Origin: Mycolicibacter heraklionensis
Lineage (GTDB): Bacteria > Actinomycetota > Actinomycetes > Mycobacteriales > Mycobacteriaceae
DNA length: 32,409 nt
Assembly (NCBI GenBank): GCA_001673575.1
Contig: LZME01000077.1
Location: 1 to 32,409 of the forward strand
Direction of reading: 5' to 3'
How positions within the stretch are numbered: the stretch's first letter is position 1; each line of letters begins with the position of its first letter. Below the pieces are notes generated by a model, which saw only the letters and a list, made by a program, of their open reading frames with translations, did not search any database and had not been told where the DNA came from. Both the position numbers and the translations under genes were made by a program. This document shows positions 1 through 7,023 of this stretch, one piece after another.

Positions 1-987
1 CAGCGCCGCGACCCCGCCGGTGACCAATATCGGCTTGCGCTCCCGCGGCTGGATCCCGGTGCTGAAGTCCAGCATCCGGGAGTCGACGAGTTCGGGATCG
101 TCGACGAGATCCGGCAGCGCGGCGCCCAGAACCACGCCGCTGTCCGGAAGCGCGCTGTAGGCCAGCGGCTCGTTGTCACTGGTGGCGTTGTAGTCCACCT
201 CGTCGTAGTTGACGCCGTCGGGCGCGATGTAGGCGTAGCCGGCACTCGCCAAGGCCGGGTCCAGCTCACCGGTGCCCGGGTCCTGCGCCCAGGCCACTGC
301 CCGGGTGGAGGACGAAAACAGCGGGGCATGCGCGCTGGCCAGGGCCGCGCCGCGGGCCAACGCCATGTCCGGTTCCTCCGGCACGCTGACCGGCAGCGGG
401 GTGGCCTTGTCCAACTCCGGTTTGATCATCGCCACGTTGACGCCGGAGCCTACGACGAACAGGCCTTCGGGGTTCGACTCCAGCCGTTGCGCACCGGCCG
501 CCAGTTCGGTGATCTCACCGACCGCGCTCTCGTCATCGTTCGACAGTGGCTGGCGGTGAATCTCGGTGATGGAGCCGTCGTCAGAGTTCACGACGGCCAA
601 CGTGGCGGCTTCCGGCTCGACGAATAGCAGGGCGGTCCGGGCGTAACGCGTCGCACTACCTACCGACTGGGCCAGCGCCGCTGCGGCCAGAAACGCCGAC
701 ACCAGCATCACGTTCTCGACCTTGCGGCCGGCCAGCGCCTCGCGTAGCGCGTTCGCCTCGGCCGGGCTACTCCAGGTCACGCCGGTGGAGCTGAGCTCAT
801 AGCCGCCCTCGCGGGCTCCCTCACGGGTCCCCAGGATCGCCGACACCACCCGCTCCGGAGCGGTTTGCGCGCCGTCGACGACGTCGAAGTCGTCGTGCTC
901 CACGGTGACCCCGTCGGCGTTCTCGCCTTCCACCAACACCATGCGGACCGCCGAGGGTGCCACCGACACCCCAAGAACGATCTCCAC
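1..987 (-). CDS. DUF7159-like conserved mycobacterial protein, 3' end outside window
   Basis: The reading frame is open from a GTG at 987 to the window edge (329 codons seen), so the C-terminus is missing. A strong ribosome binding site (GGAGG, read on the minus strand around 993-998) supports this start. The N-terminus reads VEIVLGVSVAPSAVRMVLVEG, which I recognise as typical of a mycobacterial family labelled DUF7159, often found ahead of a membrane span and a Pro-rich tail. The visible part has an actin/Hsp70-like flavour (GLFVVGSGVNVAMIKPEL near residues 190-210), but I cannot prove an ATPase fold. No signal peptide or membrane segment appears in the visible part. Function unknown; the family assignment is from memory of sequence style. 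Confidence 0.75.
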   Translation of the reverse strand, partial: MEIVLGVSVAPSAVRMVLVEGENADGVTVEHDDFDVVDGAQTAPERVVSAILGTREGAREGGYELSSTGVTWSSPAEANALREALAGRKVENVMLVSAFLAAAALAQSVGSATRYARTALLFVEPEAATLAVVNSDDGSITEIHRQPLSNDDESAVGEITELAAGAQRLESNPEGLFVVGSGVNVAMIKPELDKATPLPVSVPEEPDMALARGAALASAHAPLFSSSTRAVAWAQDPGTGELDPALASAGYAYIAPDGVNYDEVDYNATSDNEPLAYSALPDSGVVLGAALPDLVDDPELVDSRMLDFSTGIQPRERKPILVTGGVAAL

Positions 988-1008
988 GAAACCTCCCCTG
1001 TTACTGCT

Positions 1009-1054
1009 TATCGGCCAGGCATGTGGGCCGAACCCCCACCAGGGCTGGCCGATA
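1009..1054 (-). terminator. Stem-loop between dcd and the DUF7159-like gene
   Basis: A perfect 10-bp inverted repeat (TATCGGCCAG at 1009-1018, CTGGCCGATA at 1045-1054) encloses a nested GTGGG/CCCAC pair. It lies just downstream of the dcd stop and about 20 bp upstream of the next gene on the same strand, so it may terminate dcd transcripts or act in the leader of the following gene. There is no T-tract, which is common for mycobacterial terminators. Confidence 0.5.
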
Positions 1055-1096
1055 CCGGCTTCATCGCAGCCGCAGGGCGGCCGTCAGGTCCGAGGG

Positions 1097-1669
1097 CTAA
1101 CCGGACTTGATGAAGTTCTGGTACGAGCGGGACGGCGTCGGCCCGCGCTGGCCCTGATATTTCGACCCTACGCGCGTACTGCCGTAAGGGTGCTCCGCTG
1201 GACTGGTCAATCGCAGCAGACACAGCTGACCGATCTTCATCCCCGGCCACAACGTGATCGGCAGATTCGCCACGTTGGACAGCTCCAACGTGATATGCCC
1301 GGAGAAGCCCGGGTCGATGAAACCCGCGGTGGAGTGGGTCAACAGGCCCAGTCGGCCCAGACTCGACTTGCCCTCCAGCCGGCCGGCCAGATCCTCCGGC
1401 AGGGTGCAGCACTCCAGCGTGGAGCCCAGCACGAACTCACCGGGATGCAGCACGAACGGCTCGCCGGGTTTGGGTTCAACCAGCGTGGTCAGCTCGTCTT
1501 GCTGTTTGGCGGGGTCGATGTGGGTGTAGCGGGTGTTGTTGAACACCCGGAACAGGCTGTCGAGGCGAACGTCCACGCTGGACGGCTGTACCAGCGCGTC
1601 GTCGAACGGGTCGATGCCCAGCCGGCCAGCAGCGATTTCGGCCCGCAGATCGCGATCGGAGAGCAGCAC
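1097..1669 (-). CDS. dcd: dCTP deaminase (probably bifunctional dCTP deaminase/dUTPase)
   Basis: This 190-residue protein matches dCTP deaminase over its whole length. The enzyme converts dCTP to dUTP and ammonia; the mycobacterial enzyme also hydrolyses dUTP to dUMP (family knowledge). The trimeric dUTPase-like fold shows as [11 protein letters not shown] (about 99-109, phosphate-binding loop) and [17 protein letters not shown] (about 114-130), in which Glu129 is the expected catalytic base. The start is a GTG at 1669 giving [12 protein letters not shown], the usual N-terminus; the frame continues upstream but without family similarity. The C-terminal [13 protein letters not shown] is the nucleotide-closing tail. 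The gene ends about 110 bp before the DUF7159-like gene on the same strand. Confidence 0.97.
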   Translation of the reverse strand: MLLSDRDLRAEIAAGRLGIDPFDDALVQPSSVDVRLDSLFRVFNNTRYTHIDPAKQQDELTTLVEPKPGEPFVLHPGEFVLGSTLECCTLPEDLAGRLEGKSSLGRLGLLTHSTAGFIDPGFSGHITLELSNVANLPITLWPGMKIGQLCLLRLTSPAEHPYGSTRVGSKYQGQRGPTPSRSYQNFIKSG

Positions 1670-1829
1670 GGCACGAGCGTATCGCCCGGCCCGCGTGCTG
1701 GGCCGGATGACCAAGCCCGTGGTGGCTATCGAGTGTGCGGTTTGATTGGGTTTTCGGCCGTTCGGCCAACGATTCCGCACACTCGCGGAGCCAGGCGGGG
1801 CCCGGATGCTAGCCTGCTAGCGCACCAGT

Positions 1830-1900
1830 GCCGATGTAGTTCAATGGCAGAACATCAGCTTCCCAAGCTGAATACGCGGGTTCGATTCCCGTCATCGGCT
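1830..1900 (+). tRNA. tRNA-Gly, anticodon CCC
   Basis: A complete cloverleaf can be folded. The acceptor GCCGATG pairs with CATCGGC, the anticodon stem TCAGC/GCTGA encloses the loop TTCCCAA (anticodon CCC, reading GGG), and the T-arm is CGGGT-TCGATTC-CCG-type. The discriminator is T1900, followed by CC then G, so the final A of CCA is not encoded. The 3' half from 1860 is duplicated at 10827-10869, marking this gene as the attachment site of the neighbouring element. The left copy is the intact gene, with its 3' end supplied by the element. Confidence 0.95.
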
Positions 1901-1902
1901 CC
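1860..1902 (+). repeat. attL core (43-bp direct repeat, tRNA-Gly 3' half)
   Basis: The 43 bases from the anticodon loop through the CC end are identical to 10827-10869. The base before the repeat differs (C here, G at the right copy) and so does the base after it (G here, A there), so the identity is exactly delimited. This copy keeps the tRNA intact. Confidence 0.93.
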
Positions 1903-1965
1903 GTACATGCAGGTAAGTGACTTTCTGAAGTTTGCCAGCAAACTCGATCCCATCAAATCCCGTAT

Positions 1966-1975
1966 TTTCCCCGTA
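1966..1975 (+). promoter_or_regulatory. Candidate integrase arm-type site, left
   Basis: TTTCCCCGTA lies between attL and the integrase stop and recurs in the same orientation at 10704-10713 near attR. Tyrosine integrases of this class bind short repeated arm sites flanking the core. Support is the shared 10 bases and the position only. Confidence 0.35.
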
Positions 1976-1982
1976 AATTGGG

Positions 1983-3185
1983 TCAGCCATTCCCTTTGCT
2001 GGCCCATTCCTCCAGCACAGCGCGGGTATCCGGCCCCGCCGTCACCCGCTGCACATAGTGCCCTTCAGTGGTTGCGAGCTGTGCGTGCGACAGCTGTTGC
2101 TGGGCCGCCTCGACACCGAGCCCGTCCCGAACGACGGTGGCCACCGATCGCCGGAAGCTGTGCGGTGTCACCCACTTCAGCTCAGCGTGCGGTGCCAGCG
2201 CCTCCCGTAGCGACGACCGGATGTTGGACAGGGACATCAGGCCGCCGTCTCTGTTCTTCAGCACCGTGCCGTTAGGTCCAGTGATCCCGTACAGGTCGGT
2301 GAGAACCTGGGCGCCGAACTTCGGCAGGGTCACCGTGTGCGGCGGCGCGTCGCCCTTGCGACGGTCCTGCCGGTGCAGCGGCTTACCGGCCACCCGCCCC
2401 GCGTCCTGCACAGTCCCGGAGACGGTGACAGTCGGCGGCACTACGAGCAAGTCAACCTCGTCCCATTCGATCGCCAGCACCTCACCCGGCCGCACACCCG
2501 TCGCAGCGAGCAGCTCCACGAACGCAGGCAGCATCAACCCCCGCCGCGGCCCCGGCCCCCTGCGCCCGCACCACACCTCGACAGCCCGCCGCACCTGCTC
2601 CAGCTCCATCCCCGTCAGGGCACGCGCCTTCTTGCGCTCCGGCTTGGCCGTCTTCGTCTCCCGGATCGGGTTGTGCTTCACCACGTCGAACCGGGCCGCC
2701 AGGCTGTACATGCCCGACAGGATGATCCTCAGATAGATGGCCGACGACGACGGCAACGCCTTCAGGTGCGCGTCGGCGCGGCTGGTCGTAAGTTCTGCGA
2801 TCCGTAGGTCACCGCCCCACGGTTCACCGTGCAGCCGCCACGTATCCCGGTAGAGGGTCGCCGTGCGGTCCCCGATGCGATCCTCGGCAACCTTGACTGG
2901 CAACCACGCGTCGAACAACTCCGCCAGCGTCGTGCGCCCGGTGATCACACCAGTTGGCTCCCCGACCTCAAGTTCCGCCGCAATACGCCGTTTCAGCCCC
3001 CGGCGGGCATCCTCGGCCGACTTCCGCGACGATGCCTCACGTTCACGCAGCTTGCCACTGTGCAGGCGGAGATACGTTGAGGCGTAGAAGATTTCTTGCG
3101 TCTTGCCGTTTGGCAGTTGTTGCTTGGCGACACGCTCGGTGATCTTGCCGTGCTCGCCGGGCGCCATCCTCTGCCGCGGCATCAA
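1983..3185 (-). CDS. int: Tyrosine site-specific integrase of the element
   Basis: The 400-residue protein is a phage-type tyrosine recombinase. The order is an N-terminal arm-binding region (about 1-80), a core-binding SAM-like region (about 84-180) and a catalytic domain (about 190-390). The active-site set is visible: Arg232 in ATGVRPGEVLAIEW, His342 and Arg345 in HSFRRSVAT, His367 in LSHAQ and the nucleophile Tyr377 in TEGHYVQR. It would integrate and excise the element through the tRNA-Gly att site, whose left copy lies 81 bp beyond its stop codon. The start overlaps the stop of the upstream repressor by 4 nt, so the two are probably cotranscribed and translationally coupled. The residues are all present and it looks functional. 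Confidence 0.96.
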   Translation of the reverse strand: MMPRQRMAPGEHGKITERVAKQQLPNGKTQEIFYASTYLRLHSGKLREREASSRKSAEDARRGLKRRIAAELEVGEPTGVITGRTTLAELFDAWLPVKVAEDRIGDRTATLYRDTWRLHGEPWGGDLRIAELTTSRADAHLKALPSSSAIYLRIILSGMYSLAARFDVVKHNPIRETKTAKPERKKARALTGMELEQVRRAVEVWCGRRGPGPRRGLMLPAFVELLAATGVRPGEVLAIEWDEVDLLVVPPTVTVSGTVQDAGRVAGKPLHRQDRRKGDAPPHTVTLPKFGAQVLTDLYGITGPNGTVLKNRDGGLMSLSNIRSSLREALAPHAELKWVTPHSFRRSVATVVRDGLGVEAAQQQLSHAQLATTEGHYVQRVTAGPDTRAVLEEWASKGNG

Positions 3186-3685
3186 TCGCCGCTTTCCCCG
3201 AGCAGATCAAGGATCATGGTCCGGCGTTGCTCAAGCCCCGCGATCGTTGCTCGGTAGCGAACCGTGTCTGCTGCGATTTTTTCCCTAAGTTGGTCCGACA
3301 TCTGGAAATGTAGCGGAGCCTGCTCCGCTTGATGCAGGTTGTGCCGCAAGGTTTCTAGTTCGCCATCGACATCAATGAGCAGCTTTCGGTAGTACGCAAA
3401 ATCGTCATCCCGGCGTACTGGGATTGGCAGCTCGTTTGTCGCGCGGATCAGCCAACCCAACCAGTCCGAATCGAGCGCCAGCCCGAGCGATATCAACTCG
3501 GCAACCGATGCCATCTGCTTGCCGGCCTCGATTCGAGGGATCGCAACACGATGCACCCCGGCTCCGAACCTACTGGTGGCCTCCGCAAGTTTGACAGCTG
3601 ACATGCCCCGTGCGGTCCGAGCAGCCCTAATGGCCTCTCCGAGGCGAACCGCCAGCTCGGCCGGCCAGGCATCAAAGTCGTCCAT
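3182..3685 (-). CDS. XRE-family transcriptional repressor of the element
   Basis: The protein is 167 residues from the ATG at 3685; a TTG at 3706 in the same frame is the alternative start. An XRE-type helix-turn-helix occupies about residues 14-70 (LGEAIRAARTARGMSAVKLAEAT ... IPRIEAGKQMASVAELISLGLAL, with the usual RIE-x-GK element). The C-terminal part (about 85-165) is charged and predicted helical, perhaps a dimerising coiled coil. It is read divergently from the excisionase, with two CTGTC-N8-GACAG palindromes between them (3735-3752, 3758-3775). I therefore infer that it represses excision/early genes and its own int operon. No protease-sensitive LexA-like cleavage motif is visible. Confidence 0.85.
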   Translation of the reverse strand: MDDFDAWPAELAVRLGEAIRAARTARGMSAVKLAEATSRFGAGVHRVAIPRIEAGKQMASVAELISLGLALDSDWLGWLIRATNELPIPVRRDDDFAYYRKLLIDVDGELETLRHNLHQAEQAPLHFQMSDQLREKIAADTVRYRATIAGLEQRRTMILDLLGESGD

Positions 3686-3734
3686 AACGACATTCTTGCA
3701 CGGCAATCCTGTCGAGTCCGCAACAATCCGTGTA

Positions 3735-3752
3735 CTGTCACCGTGGTGACAG
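3735..3752. promoter_or_regulatory. Operator O1, perfect 18-bp palindrome
   Basis: CTGTCACCGTGGTGACAG is a perfect palindrome in the divergent region between the repressor and excisionase genes. It shares the form CTGTC-N8-GACAG with the second site 5 bp further on. A TTGACT at 3754-3759 between the sites could be a -35 element for the rightward promoter. Assignment to the XRE protein is by position. Confidence 0.75.
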
Positions 3753-3757
3753 ATTGA

Positions 3758-3775
3758 CTGTCGCGTATTCGACAG
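3758..3775. promoter_or_regulatory. Operator O2, 18-bp inverted repeat
   Basis: CTGTCG-CGTATT-CGACAG has 6-bp arms and keeps the CTGTC-N8-GACAG form of O1. It ends just before the AAAGGGAG ribosome binding site of the excisionase gene, so a bound protein would block rightward transcription. O1 and O2 start 23 bp apart, about two helical turns, which suits cooperative binding. Confidence 0.72.
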
Positions 3776-3789
3776 AAAGGGAGATTGGA

Positions 3790-3978
3790 GTGAACGACTG
3801 GAAGTCGACCGGCGCGAGGCTCGGAGGTCTCAGCAGGAGCACCGTCTTCGAGTTATGGCGTACCGCCGCCCTCGGTTCCGTGAAGGTGGGTCGCCGCCGG
3901 TTCAGTACCGACCAGCAGATTGCCGTCTACATCGCTGGCCTGGAGGCGGCCAGCGCGACCGGCGGCGATGCGGCATGA
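3790..3978 (+). CDS. xis: Excisionase-like small helix-turn-helix protein
   Basis: The 62-residue product starts at the GTG at 3790, with AAAGGGAG 5-6 nt upstream. A start at 3730 is possible in frame but would run through both operators. The sequence VNDWKSTGARLGGLSRSTVFELWRTAALGSVKVGRRRFSTDQQIAVYIAGL is the MerR/Xis-like winged helix: a recognition helix (SRSTVFELWRTAALGSVK) followed by a basic wing (VGRRRF). Such proteins bend att DNA and direct the integrase to excision. The stop overlaps the ATG of the next small gene (ATGA), starting a chain of coupled genes. Confidence 0.85.
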   Translation: MNDWKSTGARLGGLSRSTVFELWRTAALGSVKVGRRRFSTDQQIAVYIAGLEAASATGGDAA

Positions 3979-4058
3979 CCAGCGCAAAAAGTGAAGGCCC
4001 CAGGGCTGCAACCCCGAGGCCTTCCGAACCCGCCCTCACCAGAAAGAAGATTCGATGA
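3975..4058 (+). CDS. 27-residue leader-like ORF between xis and the next gene
   Basis: An ATG at 3975 overlaps the xis stop (ATGA) and the stop at 4056-4058 overlaps the next ATG at 4055 (ATGA). The product, MTSAKSEGPRAATPRPSEPA followed by LTRKKIR, has no recognisable domain. Its middle is encoded by a strong stem-loop (3993-4024), so it may be a translated leader or coupler rather than a functional protein. Evidence is the double ATGA overlap and position only. Confidence 0.45.
   Translation: MTSAKSEGPRAATPRPSEPALTRKKIR
3993..4024 (+). terminator. Stem-loop, possible attenuator inside the early operon
   Basis: GAAGGCC (3993-3999) and GGCCTTC (4018-4024) form a perfect 7-bp stem with an inner GGG/CCC pair (4003-4005, 4012-4014). 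It lies between xis and the replication-type genes, within the 27-residue ORF. There is no T-tract. I infer partial termination or RNA processing; I recall similar GGCC-rich hairpins at this position in other actinobacterial elements. Confidence 0.45.
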
Positions 4059-4360
4059 CCACTTTATCGCCAGCGCGCCGTTACTGCTCCGTCCCGATCG
4101 GCGATGGTGCCGGCCCGAGCGTTGCTGATGCTGTCGCCGCTGTTGCTGTCGCCGAGGAGTCGGTATCGCCGCTTGAACTGGCGGCTGGTCTGGTCGGCAC
4201 CGCCAGGACTGCCGCCGGTACCGCCCAGCGGCAGCTGCGCGACGATGCGCCGATCTTCGCCGTTGTCGACATCGTGACGGCGCAGGCTCACCTCGCGGCT
4301 GCCCACCTCCTGATCGAGCAGGCCGCCGCGCGGCTCGATGCCGAGGTGGAGTCGTGCTGA
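4055..4360 (+). CDS. Small Ala-rich element protein, unknown
   Basis: The 101-residue product starts at ATG 4055, coupled to the preceding small ORF. It is acidic and Ala-rich and predicted mostly helical (for example TAQAHLAAAHLLIEQAAARLDAEVE near the C-terminus), with no motif I recognise. It overlaps the start of the DUF2742 gene by 7 nt, which supports membership in one transcript with the replication genes. It could be a small partner of the ATPase downstream, but nothing in the sequence proves this. Confidence 0.65.
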   Translation: MTTLSPARRYCSVPIGDGAGPSVADAVAAVAVAEESVSPLELAAGLVGTARTAAGTAQRQLRDDAPIFAVVDIVTAQAHLAAAHLLIEQAAARLDAEVESC

Positions 4361-4671
4361 TCCGCAGCGAATCACGGGCCGTGAACTGGTGGGCCACCCA
4401 CCAGTTCATCACCGCCTTGATCGCCCAGGCCAACGATCTGCCGGTAGCTGGCACCCCCGCATGGTGCCAACTCGCCGACGGTGACCCGGCCAAGCTCTTG
4501 GCCCTGGCTGCGGCCGGCGAGCACGCTGTCCTGCGGTGGGAGACCGCCCAGGAAGCCGCCGCCGAGGCCTCGAAAGCCATTGCCGCATCGGAGGACTGGC
4601 CCGCATTCGCCCGCTGCGTCCGGGCCGGACGCGGCAACGCTTACGTTCCCAGGAAGGAGGCCGCATCTTGA
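4354..4671 (+). CDS. DUF2742-type phage/prophage protein
   Basis: The 105-residue product starts at GTG 4354 and overlaps the previous stop. The sequence VNWWATHQFI, then PVAGTPAWCQLADGDPAKLLAL, then a helical RWETAQEAAAEASKAIAASEDW stretch, is the pattern I associate with DUF2742, seen in the M. tuberculosis phiRv elements and mycobacteriophages. The function is unknown. It ends with a TTGA overlap on the ATPase gene, and an AGGAAGGAGG ribosome binding site for that gene lies within its 3' end. It marks this element as phiRv-like. Confidence 0.8.
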   Translation: MLIRSESRAVNWWATHQFITALIAQANDLPVAGTPAWCQLADGDPAKLLALAAAGEHAVLRWETAQEAAAEASKAIAASEDWPAFARCVRAGRGNAYVPRKEAAS

Positions 4672-6227
4672 CGGTCCAGAACGAAGACCCCTTCCTCCGA
4701 ATCAACCTGCGTCGCATGTCCAGCGTCATGGACGACGTGCCGACGTTGGCATGGGAACCGAAGCGGGGATACCCCGGGATTGCCGTCGGCACCCTGGCGA
4801 TCTTCGGTGGCCGGCCCGCCGCGGGGAAGTCCACGGCGGCAAGGTGGTTCGTAGCCGAGGCTACGAACGGCACGCTACCGGGCGCTTGGTACGGCACCCC
4901 GGTCCACTCGGCGTGGATCGGCACCGAAGAATCCGAGGTCTACATGATGAAGCCGGGACTGCGTGCCGCCGGCGCCGACATGGACAAGGTGGTGATTCCG
5001 GAAGTCCAGTTCACTGGCGATGGCGGCACCGATACCGTGTCGATCCTGCGCCACCTCGACATGCGCGCGCTGGCCGCCGAGTTCAGATCTCACGGGGTCA
5101 AGGTGGTGGTGCTCGACCCGCTTATGTCCGTTGTGGGATCGGCCACCGACGTGAACCGCTCCAACGAAGTGCGCGCGCGCTTGGAGCCGTGGGTCACGCT
5201 AGCCGAAGCTATTGACGGTGTAGTGATCGGTATTGCGCACCTAAAGAAGTCGTTCACCGGCGATGTGGTGGCCGCCCTGAACGGCTCCAGCGCGTTCGGT
5301 GAAGTGGCCCGCTCGATCTTCGGCTTCGCGAAGGATGACAACTCCGAAGACGGCACCAGGCTCATGTCTCACGCCAAGAGCAGCATCGGACCCGAATCGC
5401 TTTCGTACACATACACGCTGGAGCCGGTGGAGGTGACAACCGACAGCGGGAAGACGGCGGCCGTTAGCCGCTTCGTACTCGGCGAGGAAACCGACCGCAC
5501 CGTCGCCGATGCCCTACGCGAGGCGGCAGCCGGCGGAGCGCCTACAAGCCCGGCAGATAGGCCGATGACAGATAAGGCCGCCATGTTGGTACAGGTTCTC
5601 ACCGGCCCCAACGGCGCCCTGCTGGAGTTGACCAAGGACGCTGCGGTAGCACAGATGGCAGAGGCCGGATACAGCGCCGATCAGACCCGTCGAGCCCGCG
5701 AGGAACTGGCCAAGCGATGCCGCATCAGCAAGCCGTTCCGCAAGGAAAACGGCGGCCCCTACTACTGGACGCTGCTGCCGTTCGTACCGCCGGATGGCAA
5801 CCAGAATGGCACCCAGACAATGAGGAGCCTGCCATCCTGCCATCCAACCCCTGAACTGGGCGTTTCCAATGTCATCCAGGCCCCGGATGGCAAGGATGGC
5901 AGGTTGGCAGATTCCCCCCGCGCGCAGGACGTCAACTACACCGCAACCGTGACCGATCTGGGCTCCCGCAGGTCGCACGAAGCCCAGCGGCCAGATCCGG
6001 CGCGCAGCGCCCTAGCCTTCATCCACGACTACATCGCCTCCCACGGTGATCTCGAGGGGTGGGTGAAAGTTCGCCAGCTGCGCGCCGCAGGCGAGGCCGA
6101 AGGCCACTCTTGGGCGGCACTGACGAAAGCTCGCCAAAAGTCCACCGAGCCCAACATCATCACCGACGGCCGGCCCACCCGGGCCCGCTGGCGGATCGCC
6201 CGGCCAGACGAGCAGGCAGTCCTGTGA
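4668..6227 (+). CDS. RepA/DnaB-like AAA_25 ATPase with C-terminal winged-helix region
   Basis: The 519-residue product starts at TTG 4668, placed 7 nt after AGGAAGGAGG; the open frame upstream has no family similarity. It is a RecA-fold ATPase: Walker A is GRPAAGKS (about 48-55, Lys54) and Walker B is VKVVVLDPL (Asp150). A conserved IGTEESE (about 84-90) and a helicase-like sensor region IGIAHLKK follow. The family (AAA_25, RepA) acts as a hexameric helicase or primase-helicase in plasmids and prophages. Residues about 440-519 (ALAFIHDYIASHGDLEGWVKV...) resemble a winged-helix DNA-binding tail. I infer that it drives replication of the excised element. No primase motif is visible. Confidence 0.88.
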   Translation: MTVQNEDPFLRINLRRMSSVMDDVPTLAWEPKRGYPGIAVGTLAIFGGRPAAGKSTAARWFVAEATNGTLPGAWYGTPVHSAWIGTEESEVYMMKPGLRAAGADMDKVVIPEVQFTGDGGTDTVSILRHLDMRALAAEFRSHGVKVVVLDPLMSVVGSATDVNRSNEVRARLEPWVTLAEAIDGVVIGIAHLKKSFTGDVVAALNGSSAFGEVARSIFGFAKDDNSEDGTRLMSHAKSSIGPESLSYTYTLEPVEVTTDSGKTAAVSRFVLGEETDRTVADALREAAAGGAPTSPADRPMTDKAAMLVQVLTGPNGALLELTKDAAVAQMAEAGYSADQTRRAREELAKRCRISKPFRKENGGPYYWTLLPFVPPDGNQNGTQTMRSLPSCHPTPELGVSNVIQAPDGKDGRLADSPRAQDVNYTATVTDLGSRRSHEAQRPDPARSALAFIHDYIASHGDLEGWVKVRQLRAAGEAEGHSWAALTKARQKSTEPNIITDGRPTRARWRIARPDEQAVL

Positions 6228-6448
6228 TCGCCCGGTTGGTGCTACCGCCGGCCTACATCGCCACCGGGGCGGCTGAGGTGTCGTGCCCAGAGTGCGGCGC
6301 CGAGACCGGGAATTGGTGCCGCTATCCCGATGGTCGATGCCGCCGCCTCCCGTGCGTGGCACGCCTCCGTGCCACCCCGACGCCCGACGGCCCGATCTCA
6401 TGGCGCGATCCAGCCGAACCACTGCACCCGAAGGGTGAAGCACCATGA
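6224..6448 (+). CDS. Small zinc-finger-like element protein
   Basis: The 74-residue product starts at GTG 6224, overlapping the ATPase stop (GTGA). It has a cysteine cluster CPECGAETGNWCRYPDGRCRRLPC (Cys at about 22, 25, 33, 40 and 45), in the style of small zinc-binding proteins of actinobacteriophages, which usually read CPxC ... C ... H/C. It probably binds nucleic acid or a protein partner, but the role is unknown. It is coupled to the next gene by an ATGA overlap. Confidence 0.72.
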   Translation: MIARLVLPPAYIATGAAEVSCPECGAETGNWCRYPDGRCRRLPCVARLRATPTPDGPISWRDPAEPLHPKGEAP

Positions 6449-6717
6449 CGCACGACCTGAACCGCACCGCGTCCGCCGCCCGCGCCGACTTCCTGCGCCT
6501 CGCCGGGCAGCTGAACTCCGGCGACCAGAACGGCGTTGACGCCGTGCTGGCCGGCCTATCGGCACGGCCCGCTGGTTACGCCCTGGCCTTGGTCGAAGCT
6601 GGGTTGCGGGAGTACCTCACTGCGCTGCACGCTGTCGTCGGCGACCCCGCGGGAGTTCAGATGATGCTCGATACCGCCGGGATGGCGGCCCTAGATCGGC
6701 TCCGAGCCCTCGGCTAG
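6445..6717 (+). CDS. Small helical element protein, unknown
   Basis: The 90-residue product starts at ATG 6445, overlapping the previous stop. It is predicted largely helical (ARADFLRLAGQLNSGDQNGVDAVLAGL, then ALALVEAGLREYLTALHAVV) with no recognised domain. It is the last gene of the chain of overlapping genes that begins with xis; after it comes a 306-bp gap with hairpins and repeats. Confidence 0.65.
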   Translation: MTHDLNRTASAARADFLRLAGQLNSGDQNGVDAVLAGLSARPAGYALALVEAGLREYLTALHAVVGDPAGVQMMLDTAGMAALDRLRALG

Positions 6718-6797
6718 TGCTGTTTTGATTGTTTCAATTGGTGTAGCTTTGACGGTGGAAGCACCTTCCTTTCGGGGGATTCCTTCCAGTGCCAGTT

Positions 6798-6837
6798 GGT
6801 CGGCAGCCTTGCGATGGCACTTCGCGGGCTGCCGACC
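6798..6837 (+). terminator. Strong stem-loop after the replication operon
   Basis: GGTCGGCAGCC (6798-6808) and GGCTGCCGACC (6827-6837) form a perfect 11-bp stem. Inside it GCGA/TCGC (6811-6814, 6822-6825) extends the pairing. It lies 80 bp after the last small gene, fitting a factor-independent terminator or processed leader of the capsid mRNA. It has no T-tract. Confidence 0.6.
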
Positions 6838-6865
6838 TCGGCGCCAAAATTCATAACGGCCGCAC

Positions 6866-6948
6866 CGCTGGCACTGTGGGGCGGCACCTCGACGGGATGT
6901 CCGCTGGCACTGCGGCCCGTCACTCTCGACCAGTGAGCGCTGGCACTG
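6866..6948 (+). repeat. Three direct repeats with exact 36-bp spacing
   Basis: CGCTGGCACTG occurs at 6866-6876, 6902-6912 and 6938-6948, exactly 36 bp apart. The spacers of the first two are partly alike and the third is shorter in similarity. A related CGATGGCACTTCG begins at 6812, 54 bp before the first and in the same reading frame. In that frame the repeats read Arg-Trp-His-Cys every 12 codons, ending at a stop just before the capsid leader hairpin. Confidence 0.85.
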
Positions 6949-6978
6949 CGCCCGGTCGAATCTAAACAGCTACCCCGC

Positions 6979-6999
6979 TTGCGTTGTTTAGCAACGCAA
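6979..6999 (+). promoter_or_regulatory. Hairpin in the capsid gene leader
   Basis: TTGCGTTG (6979-6986) pairs perfectly with CAACGCAA (6992-6999) around a 5-nt TTTAG loop. It stands 11 bases before the GGAGG ribosome binding site (7011-7015) of the capsid gene, so it may influence capsid translation or act as a transcription pause or stop. Confidence 0.5.
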
Positions 7000-7023
7000 T
7001 TCATCCCATTGGAGGCAATCATC

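Noticed and set aside
6866..6948. CRISPR-like array from the 36-bp spacing
   Set aside because: Only 11 bases are shared per unit, the 25-bp intervals are partly similar to each other, and there are no cas genes.
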